The notes: a model not told the origin generated them from the sequence alone. Shown: positions 29,906-38,415, numbered from the stretch's first letter. The stretch: 64,000 bases of DNA from Mesorhizobium sp. B2-3-4 (GCF_006442315.1 NZ_VFVY01000001.1:372001-436000); one strand, 5' to 3'. Numbers and translations: made by a program.

Positions 29906-30523
29906 ATGAGCGGATTGCGGGCAAGGCAAAAGGCGGATCGGCACAGGCGCATCATCGAGGCGGCGGCCGCACTTTTTCGCGAGGCAGGCTATGAAGGCGC
30001 CAAGATCGAGACGATCGCCGCGCAGGCCGAGGTCTCGATCGGCACGATCTACAACTACTATCAGAACAAGGGCGACATCCTCGGCGCCATCGTCTCGATG
30101 GAGGTCAACGAGGTGCTCAACGCCGGGCGCGGTGTGGTCGCCATGCCGCCGGCCAATGTCGGCGATGCGCTCGACACGCTGATCGGCATCTATATCGAAC
30201 ACTCGTTGCACTATCTCAGCAAGGAGATGTGGCGGCAGGCGATGGCGATCTCGACGCAACTGCCCGACAGCCCGTTTGGCCAGGCCTACACCGCGCTTGA
30301 CCGGTCGCTCACCGATCAGATCGGCGCGCTCATAGCCCGGTTGCAGGAGGTAGGCCTCGCGCGGCCGGACATTGACGGGATGGCGCTTGGAGAACTGATC
30401 TTCAACAACATGAACATGATGTTCATCGAATTCGTGAAGCGCGACGCGGCGAGGATACCGGAATTGCGCGCATCGATACGAAGGCAGAACCGGATTCTGG
30501 TTTCGGCGATAGCGAAAGAGTGA
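29906..30523 (+). CDS. TetR/AcrR family regulator of the adjacent importer
   Basis: 205 residues. The helix-turn-helix lies at about 15-60 (AKIETIAAQAEVSIGTIYNYYQNKGD), followed by a helical ligand domain. The start has AGAGG upstream. It is divergent from the polyamine-type importer operon and separated from it by tandem palindromes, so it most likely represses both itself and that operon. The inducer may be the imported compound, which is inference. Confidence 0.88.
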   Translation: MSGLRARQKADRHRRIIEAAAALFREAGYEGAKIETIAAQAEVSIGTIYNYYQNKGDILGAIVSMEVNEVLNAGRGVVAMPPANVGDALDTLIGIYIEHSLHYLSKEMWRQAMAISTQLPDSPFGQAYTALDRSLTDQIGALIARLQEVGLARPDIDGMALGELIFNNMNMMFIEFVKRDAARIPELRASIRRQNRILVSAIAKE

Positions 30524-30635
30524 GGATGGATGGGGGATCGTCGCCCTATGAGTATTTTTTCTATCTTAGGCGAAAGCCTATTGAGTTGAGCGACAAACCA
30601 GATACAACCATGGAGGGAAAATTAAGGGGGGATAG

Positions 30636-31208
30636 ATGTCGTTTTCCATCTGGCATTGGGTAATCGTGCTGCTGCTGATCGGCGTGCCGGTTTTCTTCGC
30701 CGTCCGGTCGTCGGCCAGGCCATCGCAAAACGCAGAACAGCTTGTCGGATTTGGTGGCTGGCTGATGCTGCTGGCGATCGGACAGACATTGTCTCCGCTG
30801 CGGACGATCGCCGACTTGGCCAATTCGATCGAGGGTTACCAGCAACTCATGCCACTGCCAAACGGGCCGGTGGCGGTCTATGGCGAGGTTGCGCTCAACC
30901 TGGCATTTCTGGCGCTCCAGCTGGTCGTGCTCGTCTTCATGCTGCGACGAAGCCGCCGCTTCCCGCGCTTGTTTCTTTTGCAGTGGCTTTCGATCCCGGT
31001 CGTGTTCATCCTGGACACGATCTTGATCGCATCCGTGCTGGATGTCCCGCTGAATCAGGCGCTTGCAGGCGGCGACGCGCTGGCCGCACCTATAATCTCG
31101 CTTGTGGTGACCGGTCTCTGGGTCGCTTATGTCTTTAAGTCCGTCAGGGTGAGGAACACGTTCGACAGGGGCGCTGCGAGCGCGCGGATTGCAACGGCCG
31201 TTCAATAG
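30636..31208 (+). CDS. DUF2569-family membrane protein
   Basis: 190 residues with four hydrophobic spans (residues 5-25, 38-58, about 85-105 and 115-165). GFGGWLMLLAIGQTLSPLR near residue 38 and FLLQWLSIPVVF fit the DUF2569 family of small inner-membrane proteins, whose role is not known. A very strong ribosome site (GGGGGGATAG) precedes ATG 30636. It is isolated between TetR and tRNA-Thr. Confidence 0.78.
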   Translation: MSFSIWHWVIVLLLIGVPVFFAVRSSARPSQNAEQLVGFGGWLMLLAIGQTLSPLRTIADLANSIEGYQQLMPLPNGPVAVYGEVALNLAFLALQLVVLVFMLRRSRRFPRLFLLQWLSIPVVFILDTILIASVLDVPLNQALAGGDALAAPIISLVVTGLWVAYVFKSVRVRNTFDRGAASARIATAVQ

Positions 31209-31288
31209 GGCCGATCCCCTAACGCCGACGGAAGACATTCCAGCTGAGCTTCGAATGGGCTGCCATCCGAAGCTCGAAGAGCGAAGGC

Positions 31289-31364
31289 TGGTGCCCCCGG
31301 CAGGAATCGAACCCGCGACCTTCGGTTTACAAAACCGCTGCTCTACCAGCTGAGCTACAAGGGC
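31289..31364 (-). tRNA. tRNA-Thr (anticodon TGT)
   Basis: 76 bases including an encoded CCA end. Acceptor GCCCTTG pairs with CGGGGGC using two G-U pairs; D arm GTAGCTCAGCTGGTAGAGC, anticodon loop TTTGTAA, T arm GGGTTCGAATCC. It reads ACA (and other ACN) threonine codons. Confidence 0.97.
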
Positions 31365-31522
31365 ATGGCGCTCCGGTTAGCCATATTTGGCGCGCCAGTA
31401 AAGATAAAACTCCGTTTTTGCGTTGCTGATGAGTCATGCGGAGGGCGGCGGCTGCATCCTGAAAAGGGCCAAGTGCCTTCCTATATCTGTTGGAAGTGCA
31501 ATCGCTTGGGCGAGGCTGTCGC

Positions 31523-31690
31523 ATGATTAGATTTGTCATCATCCTGCCAATCGTCGTGGTGGCCTGGATGCTGCTGGTGAAGCTCATCAGGGACGTCAAG
31601 AGTGCCAACGTAGACTGGACGGGCGTCACCACCATCATCGGCTTCATCGCGCTTGCCTTCTGGCTGCGCCACATCACCGGGATGGGGTGA
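31523..31690 (+). CDS. Small hypothetical membrane protein
   Basis: 55 residues from ATG 31523, too short to be recognised by family. There are two hydrophobic segments (IRFVIILPIVVVAWMLLV and VTTIIGFIALAFWL), so it is an inner-membrane protein. GAGG lies 7-8 bases upstream. A heptanucleotide repeat array begins four bases after its stop codon. Confidence 0.6.
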   Translation: MIRFVIILPIVVVAWMLLVKLIRDVKSANVDWTGVTTIIGFIALAFWLRHITGMG

Positions 31691-31693
31691 GAT

Positions 31694-31756
31694 TAGGGAG
31701 TAGGGAGTAGGGGGTAGGGAGTAGGGAGTAGGGAGTAGGGAGTAGGGAGTAGGGGA
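31694..31756. repeat. Heptanucleotide tandem array A (TAGGGAG x 9)
   Basis: Nine 7-base units in perfect register, two with one-base changes (third unit TAGGGGG, last TAGGGGA). Not a CRISPR: no spacers. It pairs with array B 34 bases downstream. Confidence 0.95.
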
Positions 31757-31788
31757 TTGCATTACTCCCGTGGGCGTGCTGCCGTTTC

Positions 31789-31855
<67 letters not shown>

Positions 31856-31875
31856 CAAAAAATCTCCTGACCCGT

Positions 31876-31953
31876 CGAACCTTTTGTCGCGCCGCGCCGA
31901 CTGATGGGTGAGAGGCGAATGGGTCGCCTCGATCAAGGATCCAGGAGATCACC
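31876..31953 (+). promoter_or_regulatory. Shared leader module, copy 1
   Basis: CGAACC at 31876, 16 bases, CGAC at 31898, then hairpin GAGGCGA-N5-TCGCCTC at 31912-31930 and ATG 24 bases after the stem. The same layout recurs before the 32382 gene. Confidence 0.6.
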
Positions 31954-32172
31954 ATGTTGAAGCACACTCTTACCTCAGGCCTCGTCGCCGTCTTCGTCAC
32001 CGCCGGCGCGCTCGCCGGCACCGTCGGCACCTCGTCCGCCCACGGCATGCACAACCATCACCATCATCACAACCATCACCACAAGCACTTCAAGAAGCAT
32101 CACAAGAAGTTCTGGTGGTGGCAGCACAACCATCATCACCACAAGCACGGCAAGGTGATCATCATCCTTTGA
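31954..32172 (+). CDS. Histidine-rich small exported protein
   Basis: 72 residues: a signal peptide ending near SSAHG, then a mature part in which histidine dominates (20 His in the whole protein) together with Lys and a WWW cluster. The composition suggests periplasmic metal binding (Zn, Ni, Cu or Co), but no family is recognised. Ribosome site AGGAGAT. Its leader and signal peptide match those of the BA14K gene 430 bases downstream. A strong terminator follows. Confidence 0.75.
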   Translation: MLKHTLTSGLVAVFVTAGALAGTVGTSSAHGMHNHHHHHNHHHKHFKKHHKKFWWWQHNHHHHKHGKVIIIL

Positions 32173-32195
32173 TGGGAGGGACCCAATTCCCCAAG

Positions 32196-32219
32196 AGGGC
32201 GGCTTCGGCCGCCCTTTTT
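32196..32219 (+). terminator. Terminator after the His-rich gene
   Basis: AGGGCGGC-TTCG-GCCGCCCT with a UUCG tetraloop and T-run. Confidence 0.9.
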
Positions 32220-32302
32220 GCGTTCCGCATGGCCTTTGCTCTCATCGGATGGACCCTGGAGTTGCCGAGCGGGAGGCTGCTCCAAAGAAACGAAAAAAGA
32301 TT

Positions 32303-32381
32303 CGAACCTTTTTTCTCGCCGCAACGACAGATGATCAAGAGGCGGATGGATCGCCTCTCCAACCGAAGCAAGGAGATCATC
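32303..32381 (+). promoter_or_regulatory. Shared leader module, copy 2
   Basis: CGAACC at 32303, 16 bases, CGAC at 32325, hairpin AGAGGCG-N7-CGCCTCT at 32338-32358, ATG again 24 bases after the stem. Stem bases at the ends differ from copy 1 but remain paired. Confidence 0.6.
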
Positions 32382-32687
32382 ATGTTCACGCGCACACTCG
32401 TTTCCGGCCTCATCGCCACCACTGTCGCCGCTACCGCCCTGGTCGGCACCGTTCAGCCCTCGGCCGCCCACTCGCACCACCACGACCTCGGCATCGGCAT
32501 TGCGGCCGGCGTTGGCGGTTTCGTCCTCGGCAGCCTGCTCGCCCAGCAGCCGCCGCGCACCGTCTATGTCGATGAAGATGGCGGTTCCTGGCATGTCCGC
32601 CGCTGTTTCGATCGCTACTCGAGCTACGACCCGGACTCCGACACCTATGTCGGCTACGACGGCTACCGCCACTACTGCCGGCTCTGA
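32382..32687 (+). CDS. BA14K-family exported protein
   Basis: 101 residues. Signal peptide to about residue 30 (SAAH), a short His patch, a second hydrophobic glycine-rich segment (IGIAAGVGGFVLGSLLA), then the BA14K signature RCFDRYSSYDPDSDTYVGYDGYRHYC at the C-terminus. BA14K proteins of Brucella and rhizobia are immunoreactive, lectin-like surface proteins. Start ATG 32382 has AAGGAGAT upstream. It is paired with the His-rich gene through a shared leader, so the two are probably co-regulated. Confidence 0.83.
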   Translation: MFTRTLVSGLIATTVAATALVGTVQPSAAHSHHHDLGIGIAAGVGGFVLGSLLAQQPPRTVYVDEDGGSWHVRRCFDRYSSYDPDSDTYVGYDGYRHYCRL

Positions 32688-32714
32688 GACAGGAGGAGGA
32701 TCAACGCAGGAAAG

Positions 32715-32737
32715 AGGGGCTCCCGGGCCCCTTTTCT
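32715..32737 (+). terminator. Terminator after the BA14K gene
   Basis: AGGGGC-N6-GCCCCT followed by a TTTCTT tract. Confidence 0.7.
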
Positions 32738-32763
32738 TGCGTTTGAACGAACCAATGCCGCGT

Positions 32764-33201
32764 TTAGGACTGGGCTCCGGTTTTGGCGTCCAGGATCGGC
32801 AATCCGGCCGCGCGGCAAGTGTCGCCTATCAGCTTCATATTCGGCAACTCGTCGCCGATCGCGACGAGCTCGAAGGCACTGCCTGCATCCGGGAAGATTT
32901 TACCGGCGAAAGGCTTGTCGGTTCCATTGCCTCCCGACGGCGCCCTTGTGGCGACGTGGCCACAGACCACGATCTCCTGGCGACCGTTGACGGTCCGTTC
33001 TCCGGCAAGCATCGTCCCGAACCTGGCGGAAGCCGGGTTCTCCAAATGCTGGCGAACGCCATTGGTGATGATCTCTTCCAGGGCGAGCGAAATCGGCATG
33101 GGATCGACGCGCTGGTTGCTGGCATCGGGCGTGGTCGCAGGCGGTGCCGCTACGCACCCGCAAAGTGAAGCGGCAGCAAGAAGCAGAGCCGTTTTCCTCA
33201 T
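32764..33201 (-). CDS. Hypothetical lipoprotein
   Basis: 145 residues, family not recognised. The signal peptide ends in a lipobox (LCGC, Cys16), so it is lipid-anchored. The mature part contains LALEEIITNGVRQHLENPASARFG and VCGHVATRAPSGG segments, a pattern seen in small rhizobial lipoproteins of unknown role. Two further cysteines (VVCGH, DTCRAAG) may form a disulfide. Convergent with the BA14K gene. Confidence 0.75.
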   Translation of the reverse strand: MRKTALLLAAASLCGCVAAPPATTPDASNQRVDPMPISLALEEIITNGVRQHLENPASARFGTMLAGERTVNGRQEIVVCGHVATRAPSGGNGTDKPFAGKIFPDAGSAFELVAIGDELPNMKLIGDTCRAAGLPILDAKTGAQS

Positions 33202-33328
33202 TCGTGCCCTTTCGCATGCGATCCAGCCGCGCCGCCTGATGCCGGCGCTTGTCGCAGCAACCAGAGATGTACAGCGATTCTATGAGCGTCTAGTCTAATC
33301 GCTTCAATCGCCGGCTGGGGAGGGTGGC

Positions 33329-33688
33329 TTGGACGAGCAGGACAGGAAGGAAGACCTGATCGAGCCGGTGTTCCGCAACGGCACCGTCACGACAGTCGGC
33401 ATTCTGCTGGCGTTCTCGCTGGGCTTCATCACCCATTGGGCCGCCAACCCTATCCCCTGGCAAACTTATCACCTGGTCGCTGTCCTGCCGATCCTGGCGG
33501 GTATCGCGCTGCAGATGCGGGCGCTGGCGCTGCTGCTCGACACGGCGTCGCTGCGGCGGCCGGTCTATGCGCGTGCCAACCGTATCTTCATGGCCGGCCT
33601 CATCTGCACGGCCAGCGGCGTGGGTCTGGCAATCCTGCTCGACGTCTTCCACGTGGCGGCGAGGAGCGCGCTGCCCGGCGCTGCCTGA
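33329..33688 (+). CDS. Hypothetical inner-membrane protein
   Basis: 119 residues with three hydrophobic segments (about 19-38, 46-70, 86-108). No family recognised. Start TTG 33329 is supported by the strong ribosome site GGGGAGG; no ATG in frame is as well placed. It is convergent with the IclR gene with no gap, so the two ends nearly touch. Confidence 0.65.
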   Translation: MDEQDRKEDLIEPVFRNGTVTTVGILLAFSLGFITHWAANPIPWQTYHLVAVLPILAGIALQMRALALLLDTASLRRPVYARANRIFMAGLICTASGVGLAILLDVFHVAARSALPGAA

Positions 33689-34507
33689 TCAGCCAGCCAT
33701 CCCGCCGATCATTTTTGTTACCTCCACCGCCGCATTGCGCACCAGCGGTCCGATCTCGGCCAGCCGCTCGGGCGTGACCCGTACCGTTGGCCCGGATACC
33801 GAAACGCCGCCGATCGGCTCGCCATATTCGTTGAAGATGGCGGCGGCCACGCAGCGCATGCCGGGGTGACGTTCCTCGTCGTCGACCGACCAGCCGCGCT
33901 GCTTGATGACAGCCAGGTCGTGGGCAAGGGCGGAGATGTCGGAAAGGGTCTTGTCCGTATAGCGCTGCAGGCCCGCCTTGCGCAGGATGGTCCCGACGCG
34001 TTCCGGCTCGAGATGCGCCAGCACCGCCTTGCCGATGCCCGAAGCATGGAAGGGGCTGCGCGTGCCCGGCCGGAAGAAGGCGCGGATCGCCTGATGCGTC
34101 TCGACCTGGCTGACGAAGACCACGCAGTCATCCTCGGCAACGCCGAGATTGGCGGTTTCGCCGGTTTTCTCCATCAGTTCCTGCATGACGATGCGGGCGC
34201 GGTCGACCAGCTTGCGGCGGCGCAGGAACGCCGCGCCCATGCGGTAGGTCTCGACGCCGATCGACCACAGCTGGTCCGACGTGTCGAATTCGACCATGCC
34301 GTGGTTTTGCAGCGTCGTCAGCATGCGGTAGGCGGTCGAGGCGGCGAGGCCGCTTTGCGCCGATATCTCGCTGAGCGACAGCCCGCTGCCTTCGGCGACA
34401 ATGGCCAGGATGCGCAAGGCGCGGTCGAGCGATTGAACCGAGGCCGCTTCGGCCGGACCGTTGAAGGCGCGCGGCCGGCCGCGCTGGCGTTTTTCGCTGG
34501 TTTCCAT
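33689..34507 (-). CDS. IclR-family regulator of the glyoxylate operon
   Basis: 272 residues from ATG 34507 (ATG 34516 is also possible). The N-terminal winged helix-turn-helix is at about 25-80 (LSLSEISAQSGLAASTAYRML), with an IclR effector domain at about 95-265 (FHASGIGKAVLAHL, ERHPGMRCVAAAIFNEYG). It is divergent from gcl-hyi-glxR. AllR-type IclR proteins sense glyoxylate, and a similar control is likely here by context. Palindromes in the shared spacer are candidate operators. Confidence 0.9.
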   Translation of the reverse strand: METSEKRQRGRPRAFNGPAEAASVQSLDRALRILAIVAEGSGLSLSEISAQSGLAASTAYRMLTTLQNHGMVEFDTSDQLWSIGVETYRMGAAFLRRRKLVDRARIVMQELMEKTGETANLGVAEDDCVVFVSQVETHQAIRAFFRPGTRSPFHASGIGKAVLAHLEPERVGTILRKAGLQRYTDKTLSDISALAHDLAVIKQRGWSVDDEERHPGMRCVAAAIFNEYGEPIGGVSVSGPTVRVTPERLAEIGPLVRNAAVEVTKMIGGMAG

Positions 34508-34541
34508 GGGCGGCATTCTCGGCCGTTTCTCCCAAGATGCA

Positions 34542-34660
34542 ATGAAAAAGTTTTTCATGAAACTTTCCAGGCACAAATCTGGAAAACGGAAAGCCCAACA
34601 AAATCAGGTGATAATCGCAGTTTCTTAGAAATGAAAAAATATTCTGAAAAAGTTGAAAAA
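34542..34660. promoter_or_regulatory. Candidate IclR operators between the regulator and gcl
   Basis: A 17-bp palindrome ATGAAAAAGTTTTTCAT at 34542-34558, a second inverted repeat TTTCCAG-N8-CTGGAAA at 34564-34585, and three more TGAAAAA copies at 34632, 34645 and 34654. IclR-family operators are often A/T-rich GAAA..TTTC palindromes. Confidence 0.55.
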
Positions 34661-34715
34661 TCACGGAGCCGGTGACATCCTCAGCCATACAACAATCATC
34701 TCGTGGAGGCTGGAA

Positions 34716-36497
34716 ATGGCCAGGATGCGCGCTGTCGATGCTGCGGTTCTCGTTCTCGAAAAGGAAGGTATGTCCTGCGCCTTCGGTGTGCCGGGTGCCG
34801 CGATCAATCCGCTCTATTCGGCGCTGAAAGCCAGAGGCACCATCCGCCATATCCTTGCCCGCCACGTGGAGGGCGCCTCGCACATGGCGGAGGGCTATAC
34901 CCGCGCCAAGGCAGGCAATATCGGGCTGTGCATCGGCACGTCGGGTCCGGCCGGCACCGACATGATAACAGGTCTCTATTCAGCGGCCGCGGATTCCATC
35001 CCGATCCTGTGCATCACCGGGCAGGCGCCGCGAGCGCGTCTCAACAAGGAGGATTTCCAGGCCGTCGACATTGCCGCGATCGCTTCGCCCGTCGCCAAGT
35101 GGGCGGTCACGGTCATGGAGCCCTATCTGGTGCCGATGGCGCTGCAGAAGGCGTTCCATCTGATGCGCTCGTCGCGGCCGGGTCCGGTGTTGATCGACCT
35201 GCCCGTCGACGTGCAGATGGCCGAAATCGAATTCGACATCGACGCCTACGAGCCGCTCAGCCCCTTCAAGCCGGCGATGACGCGCGCCCAGGCCGAAAAG
35301 GCGCTGACGATGCTCAACGCGGCCGACAAGCCGCTGATCGTTGCCGGCGGCGGCATCATCAATGCCGACGCGTCCGACCTGTTGATCGAATTCGCCGAAA
35401 TCACGGGCGTCCCAGTCATCCCGACCTTGATGGGCTGGGGCGCGATCCCCGACGACCACCGGCTGATGGCCGGCATGTGCGGGCTGCAGACCTCGCATCG
35501 CTACGGCAATGCGACGATGCTGGAAGCCGATTTCGTCTTCGGCATCGGCAATCGGTGGGCCAACCGCCACACCGGCTCCGTCGATGTCTACACCAAGGGA
35601 AAGAAGTTCATCCATGTCGACATCGAGCCGACACAGATCGGCCGTGTCTTCGCGCCGGACCTCGGCGTCGTCTCGGATGCGGGCGCGGCGCTGAAAATCC
35701 TGCTCGACGTTGCCACCGAGTGGAAGACGGCGGGGATGCTGCGCGACTGGTCCGGCTGGGCCCGGGAATGCCAGGGCCGCAAGAAAACCCTGAAGCGCAA
35801 GACGCATTTCGACCAGGTGCCGCTGAAGCCGCAGCGCGTCTATGAGGAGATGAACAAGGCGTTTGGTCGCGACGTCACCTATGTCACCACCATCGGCCTC
35901 TCGCAGATCGCCGGCGCCCAGTTCCTGCATGTCTACAAGCCGCGCAACTGGATCAATTGCGGCCAGGCCGGCCCGCTCGGCTGGACGCTGCCGGCAGCGC
36001 TCGGCGTGCGCGCCGCCGATCCCGACCGCACCATCGTCGCGCTGTCGGGCGACTATGATTTCCAGTTCATGATCGAGGAACTGGCGGTCGGTGCGCAGCA
36101 TAAGCTGCCTTACATCCACGTCGTCGTGAACAACGCCTATCTCGGCCTCATCCGCCAGGCGCAGCGCGGTTTCTCCATGGATTACGAGGTGAGCCTCGCC
36201 TTCGAAAACATCAATCGATCAGGCGATCCCGAGGCCGGTTATGGCGTCGACCATGTCGCCGTCGCCGAGGCGATGGGCTGCAAGGCAGTCAGGGTTCGCA
36301 AGCCGGAAGAGTTCGCCGGCGCATTCAAGGAGGCGCAGCGGCTGATGAAGGAGCACCGGGTTCCCGTCGTGCTCGAATTCATCCTCGATCGCGTCACCAA
36401 CATCTCGATGGGCACCGAGATCGACAAGATCACCGAATTCGAGGACCTTGCCGAACATCAGGAAGACGCGCCCACCGCGATCGTCATGTTGGACTAG
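34716..36497 (+). CDS. gcl: Glyoxylate carboligase
   Basis: ThDP and FAD enzyme that joins two glyoxylates to tartronate semialdehyde and CO2. The 593-residue length equals that of E. coli Gcl. At the place of the usual catalytic glutamate stands Val51 (ARHVEGA), the diagnostic change of Gcl. The ThDP motif [15 protein letters not shown]...NNAYLG is near residues 450-480. ATG 34716 follows GGAGG; the frame is open upstream but without a ribosome site. First gene of gcl-hyi-glxR. Confidence 0.96.
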   Translation: MARMRAVDAAVLVLEKEGMSCAFGVPGAAINPLYSALKARGTIRHILARHVEGASHMAEGYTRAKAGNIGLCIGTSGPAGTDMITGLYSAAADSIPILCITGQAPRARLNKEDFQAVDIAAIASPVAKWAVTVMEPYLVPMALQKAFHLMRSSRPGPVLIDLPVDVQMAEIEFDIDAYEPLSPFKPAMTRAQAEKALTMLNAADKPLIVAGGGIINADASDLLIEFAEITGVPVIPTLMGWGAIPDDHRLMAGMCGLQTSHRYGNATMLEADFVFGIGNRWANRHTGSVDVYTKGKKFIHVDIEPTQIGRVFAPDLGVVSDAGAALKILLDVATEWKTAGMLRDWSGWARECQGRKKTLKRKTHFDQVPLKPQRVYEEMNKAFGRDVTYVTTIGLSQIAGAQFLHVYKPRNWINCGQAGPLGWTLPAALGVRAADPDRTIVALSGDYDFQFMIEELAVGAQHKLPYIHVVVNNAYLGLIRQAQRGFSMDYEVSLAFENINRSGDPEAGYGVDHVAVAEAMGCKAVRVRKPEEFAGAFKEAQRLMKEHRVPVVLEFILDRVTNISMGTEIDKITEFEDLAEHQEDAPTAIVMLD

Positions 36498-36507
36498 GAG
36501 AAAAAGA

Positions 36508-37305
36508 ATGCCGCGTTTTTCAGCCAATCTGTCGATGCTCTTTGGCGAGCATGATTTCCTCGACCGTTTCGACGCCGCCGCCCGGGCCGGCTTCAAGGGC
36601 GTCGAATATATCGGCCCTTACGACCATGCGCCCGAGGTGGTTGCCGCGCAACTGAAGAAGAACGGCCTGACGCAGGTGCTGTTCAACCTGCCGGCCGGTG
36701 ATTGGGGCAAGGGCGAGCGCGGCATTGCCGTGCTGCCGGACCGTGTGCCGGAGTTCCGTCAGGGTGTGGCCAAGGCGATCACCTATGCGCAGGCGCTCGG
36801 CTGCGAGCAGGTCAACTGCCTGGCCGGCATCGCTCCGCAGGGCGCCGACCGCAAGGTGCTGGAGAACGTCTTTGCCGAGAACCTTGCCTTCGCGGCGGAA
36901 AAGCTCGAACATGCCGGCATCAGACTGCTGATCGAGCCGATCAACACGCGCGATATCCCAGGCTTCTTCCTGAACTATTCGGAGCAGGCGCTGGCCTTGA
37001 TCGACCGGGTCGGCTCGAAGAACCTGTTCCTGCAATACGACATCTATCACATGCAGATCATGGAGGGGGATCTCGCCCGGACGATCGAGGCCAATCTCAG
37101 CCGCATCGCGCATATCCAGCTTGCGGACAATCCCGGCCGTCACGAGCCGGGGACGGGCGAGATCAATTATCCCTTCCTCTACGACCACATCGACAAGCTC
37201 GGCTATGCCGGCTGGATCGGCGCGGAATACAAGCCGAAGGCCGGCACGGAAGCAGGTCTGGGCTGGTTCCAGGACCCGGCCGCGCAGGGGAGCGCCGCGG
37301 CTTAG
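36508..37305 (+). CDS. hyi: Hydroxypyruvate isomerase
   Basis: Converts hydroxypyruvate to tartronate semialdehyde and back (TIM barrel of the xylose isomerase-like type). 265 residues with ANLSMLFGEHDFLDRF at the start and IEPINTRDIPGFFL, QYDIYHMQIMEG, HIQLADNPGRHEPGTGEI with the metal-binding acidic and His residues. ATG 36508 has AGGAG upstream, 10 bases after gcl. Confidence 0.94.
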   Translation: MPRFSANLSMLFGEHDFLDRFDAAARAGFKGVEYIGPYDHAPEVVAAQLKKNGLTQVLFNLPAGDWGKGERGIAVLPDRVPEFRQGVAKAITYAQALGCEQVNCLAGIAPQGADRKVLENVFAENLAFAAEKLEHAGIRLLIEPINTRDIPGFFLNYSEQALALIDRVGSKNLFLQYDIYHMQIMEGDLARTIEANLSRIAHIQLADNPGRHEPGTGEINYPFLYDHIDKLGYAGWIGAEYKPKAGTEAGLGWFQDPAAQGSAAA

Positions 37306-37310
37306 AGCTT

Positions 37311-37366
37311 CCTTCTCCCCGTCTCGATACGGGGAGAAGGTGCCGGCAGGCGGATGAGGGGCAGCG
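37311..37366. repeat. Rhizobial palindromic intergenic repeat
   Basis: Perfect 12-bp arms CCTTCTCCCCGT / ACGGGGAGAAGG with a 6-base loop, followed by TGCCGGCAGGCGGATGAGGGG, the tail seen in dispersed REP/BIME-like elements of rhizobial genomes. It lies between hyi and glxR and could tune mRNA stability. Confidence 0.75.
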
Positions 37367-37411
37367 CCCGTCTTCGATACGTTTGAACAGAGAATTTCAG
37401 GGAGCAAAGCA

Positions 37412-38329
37412 ATGGAAACCATCGGTTTCATAGGCCTCGGCATCATGGGCGCGCCAATGGCCGGGCATCTGCTCGACGCCGGCTTCACGGTCATTGCCAG
37501 CGATCATCGCAGCAAACCTTCAGCCGATCTCGTCACCAAAGGGCTGAGGACCGTCACCGGCCATGCCGCCGTGGCCAAAGCGGCCGATATCATCATCCTG
37601 ATGGTGCCCGACACGCCGCAGGTAGCCGAAGTGCTGTTCGGTGACAACGGCGTCGCCTCCGGCCTGTCCAAGGGCAAGCTCGTGATCGACATGAGCTCGA
37701 TTTCGCCGATCGAGACCAAGGTTTTCGCAGGGAAAATCAACGATCTCGGCTGCGATTACCTCGACGCGCCGGTCTCCGGCGGTGAAGTCGGCGCCAAGGC
37801 CGCGTCGCTGACCATCATGGTCGGCGGCGAGGAAAAGGCCTTCGAACGCGCAAGACCCGTGTTTGAGAAGATCGGCAAGAACATCACTCTGGTCGGGCCG
37901 AACGGCGTCGGCCAGACCACCAAGGTGGCCAACCAGATCGTCGTTGCGCTGACCATTGAAGCCGTCGCGGAAGCCCTTGTTTTCGCTTCGAAAGCCGGCG
38001 CTGATCCGGCCAAGGTCAGGCAGGCGCTGATGGGTGGGCTGGCGGCGTCGCGCATTCTCGAAGTGCATGGCGAGCGCATGGTCAAGCGCACCTTTGCACC
38101 CGGCTTCCGCATCGAATTGCACCAGAAGGATCTCAATCTCGCTCTGGAAGGCGCCAGGGCGCTCGGCGTATCGCTGCCCAACACCTCGACCACGCAGCAG
38201 CTGTTCAATTCCTGCGTCGCCAACGGCGGGGCGAAGGAGGATCACTCGGCAATGGTGAGAGCGCTGGAGCGGATGGCCAATTTCGAGGTCGGCAAGGAGG
38301 CAACGGAAATCAAGGGCAAGGCGGCATAG
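37412..38329 (+). CDS. glxR: 2-hydroxy-3-oxopropionate (tartronate semialdehyde) reductase
   Basis: Reduces tartronate semialdehyde to D-glycerate with NAD(P)H, completing the glyoxylate-to-glycerate route begun by gcl. 305 residues of the beta-hydroxyacid dehydrogenase family. The N-terminal dinucleotide site is GLGIMGAPMAGHLL, the substrate motif is APVSGGEVGA near residue 118, and the catalytic lysine lies in TTKVANQIVVA near residue 170. Ribosome site AGGGAG. Third gene of the operon. Confidence 0.94.
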   Translation: METIGFIGLGIMGAPMAGHLLDAGFTVIASDHRSKPSADLVTKGLRTVTGHAAVAKAADIIILMVPDTPQVAEVLFGDNGVASGLSKGKLVIDMSSISPIETKVFAGKINDLGCDYLDAPVSGGEVGAKAASLTIMVGGEEKAFERARPVFEKIGKNITLVGPNGVGQTTKVANQIVVALTIEAVAEALVFASKAGADPAKVRQALMGGLAASRILEVHGERMVKRTFAPGFRIELHQKDLNLALEGARALGVSLPNTSTTQQLFNSCVANGGAKEDHSAMVRALERMANFEVGKEATEIKGKAA

Positions 38330-38383
38330 GCCGGGAGAGGGCGGCACAACGTTCCCAAAGCCGCCAGCTTCCGTCCGTCGAAG

Positions 38384-38415
38384 AACGGGTTTCGGCTTTG
38401 CCGCCGGAACCCGTT
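38384..38415. terminator. Terminator between glxR and rlmB
   Basis: AACGGGTTTCGGC pairs with GCCGGAACCCGTT (one G-U type pair) around a 6-base loop; followed by TCTCGTTTTC. It may serve both convergent genes. Confidence 0.65.

Noticed and set aside
30567..30580. TAGGC-GAAA-GCCTA hairpin as a terminator for the TetR gene
   Set aside because: Stem of only 5 bp and no T-run after it on the plus strand; the T-run lies on the wrong side.
31481..31762. Minus-strand ORF with PTPYSL repeats
   Set aside because: The repeats are the translation of the heptad array; 7-base units read in any frame give such peptides. No gene evidence.
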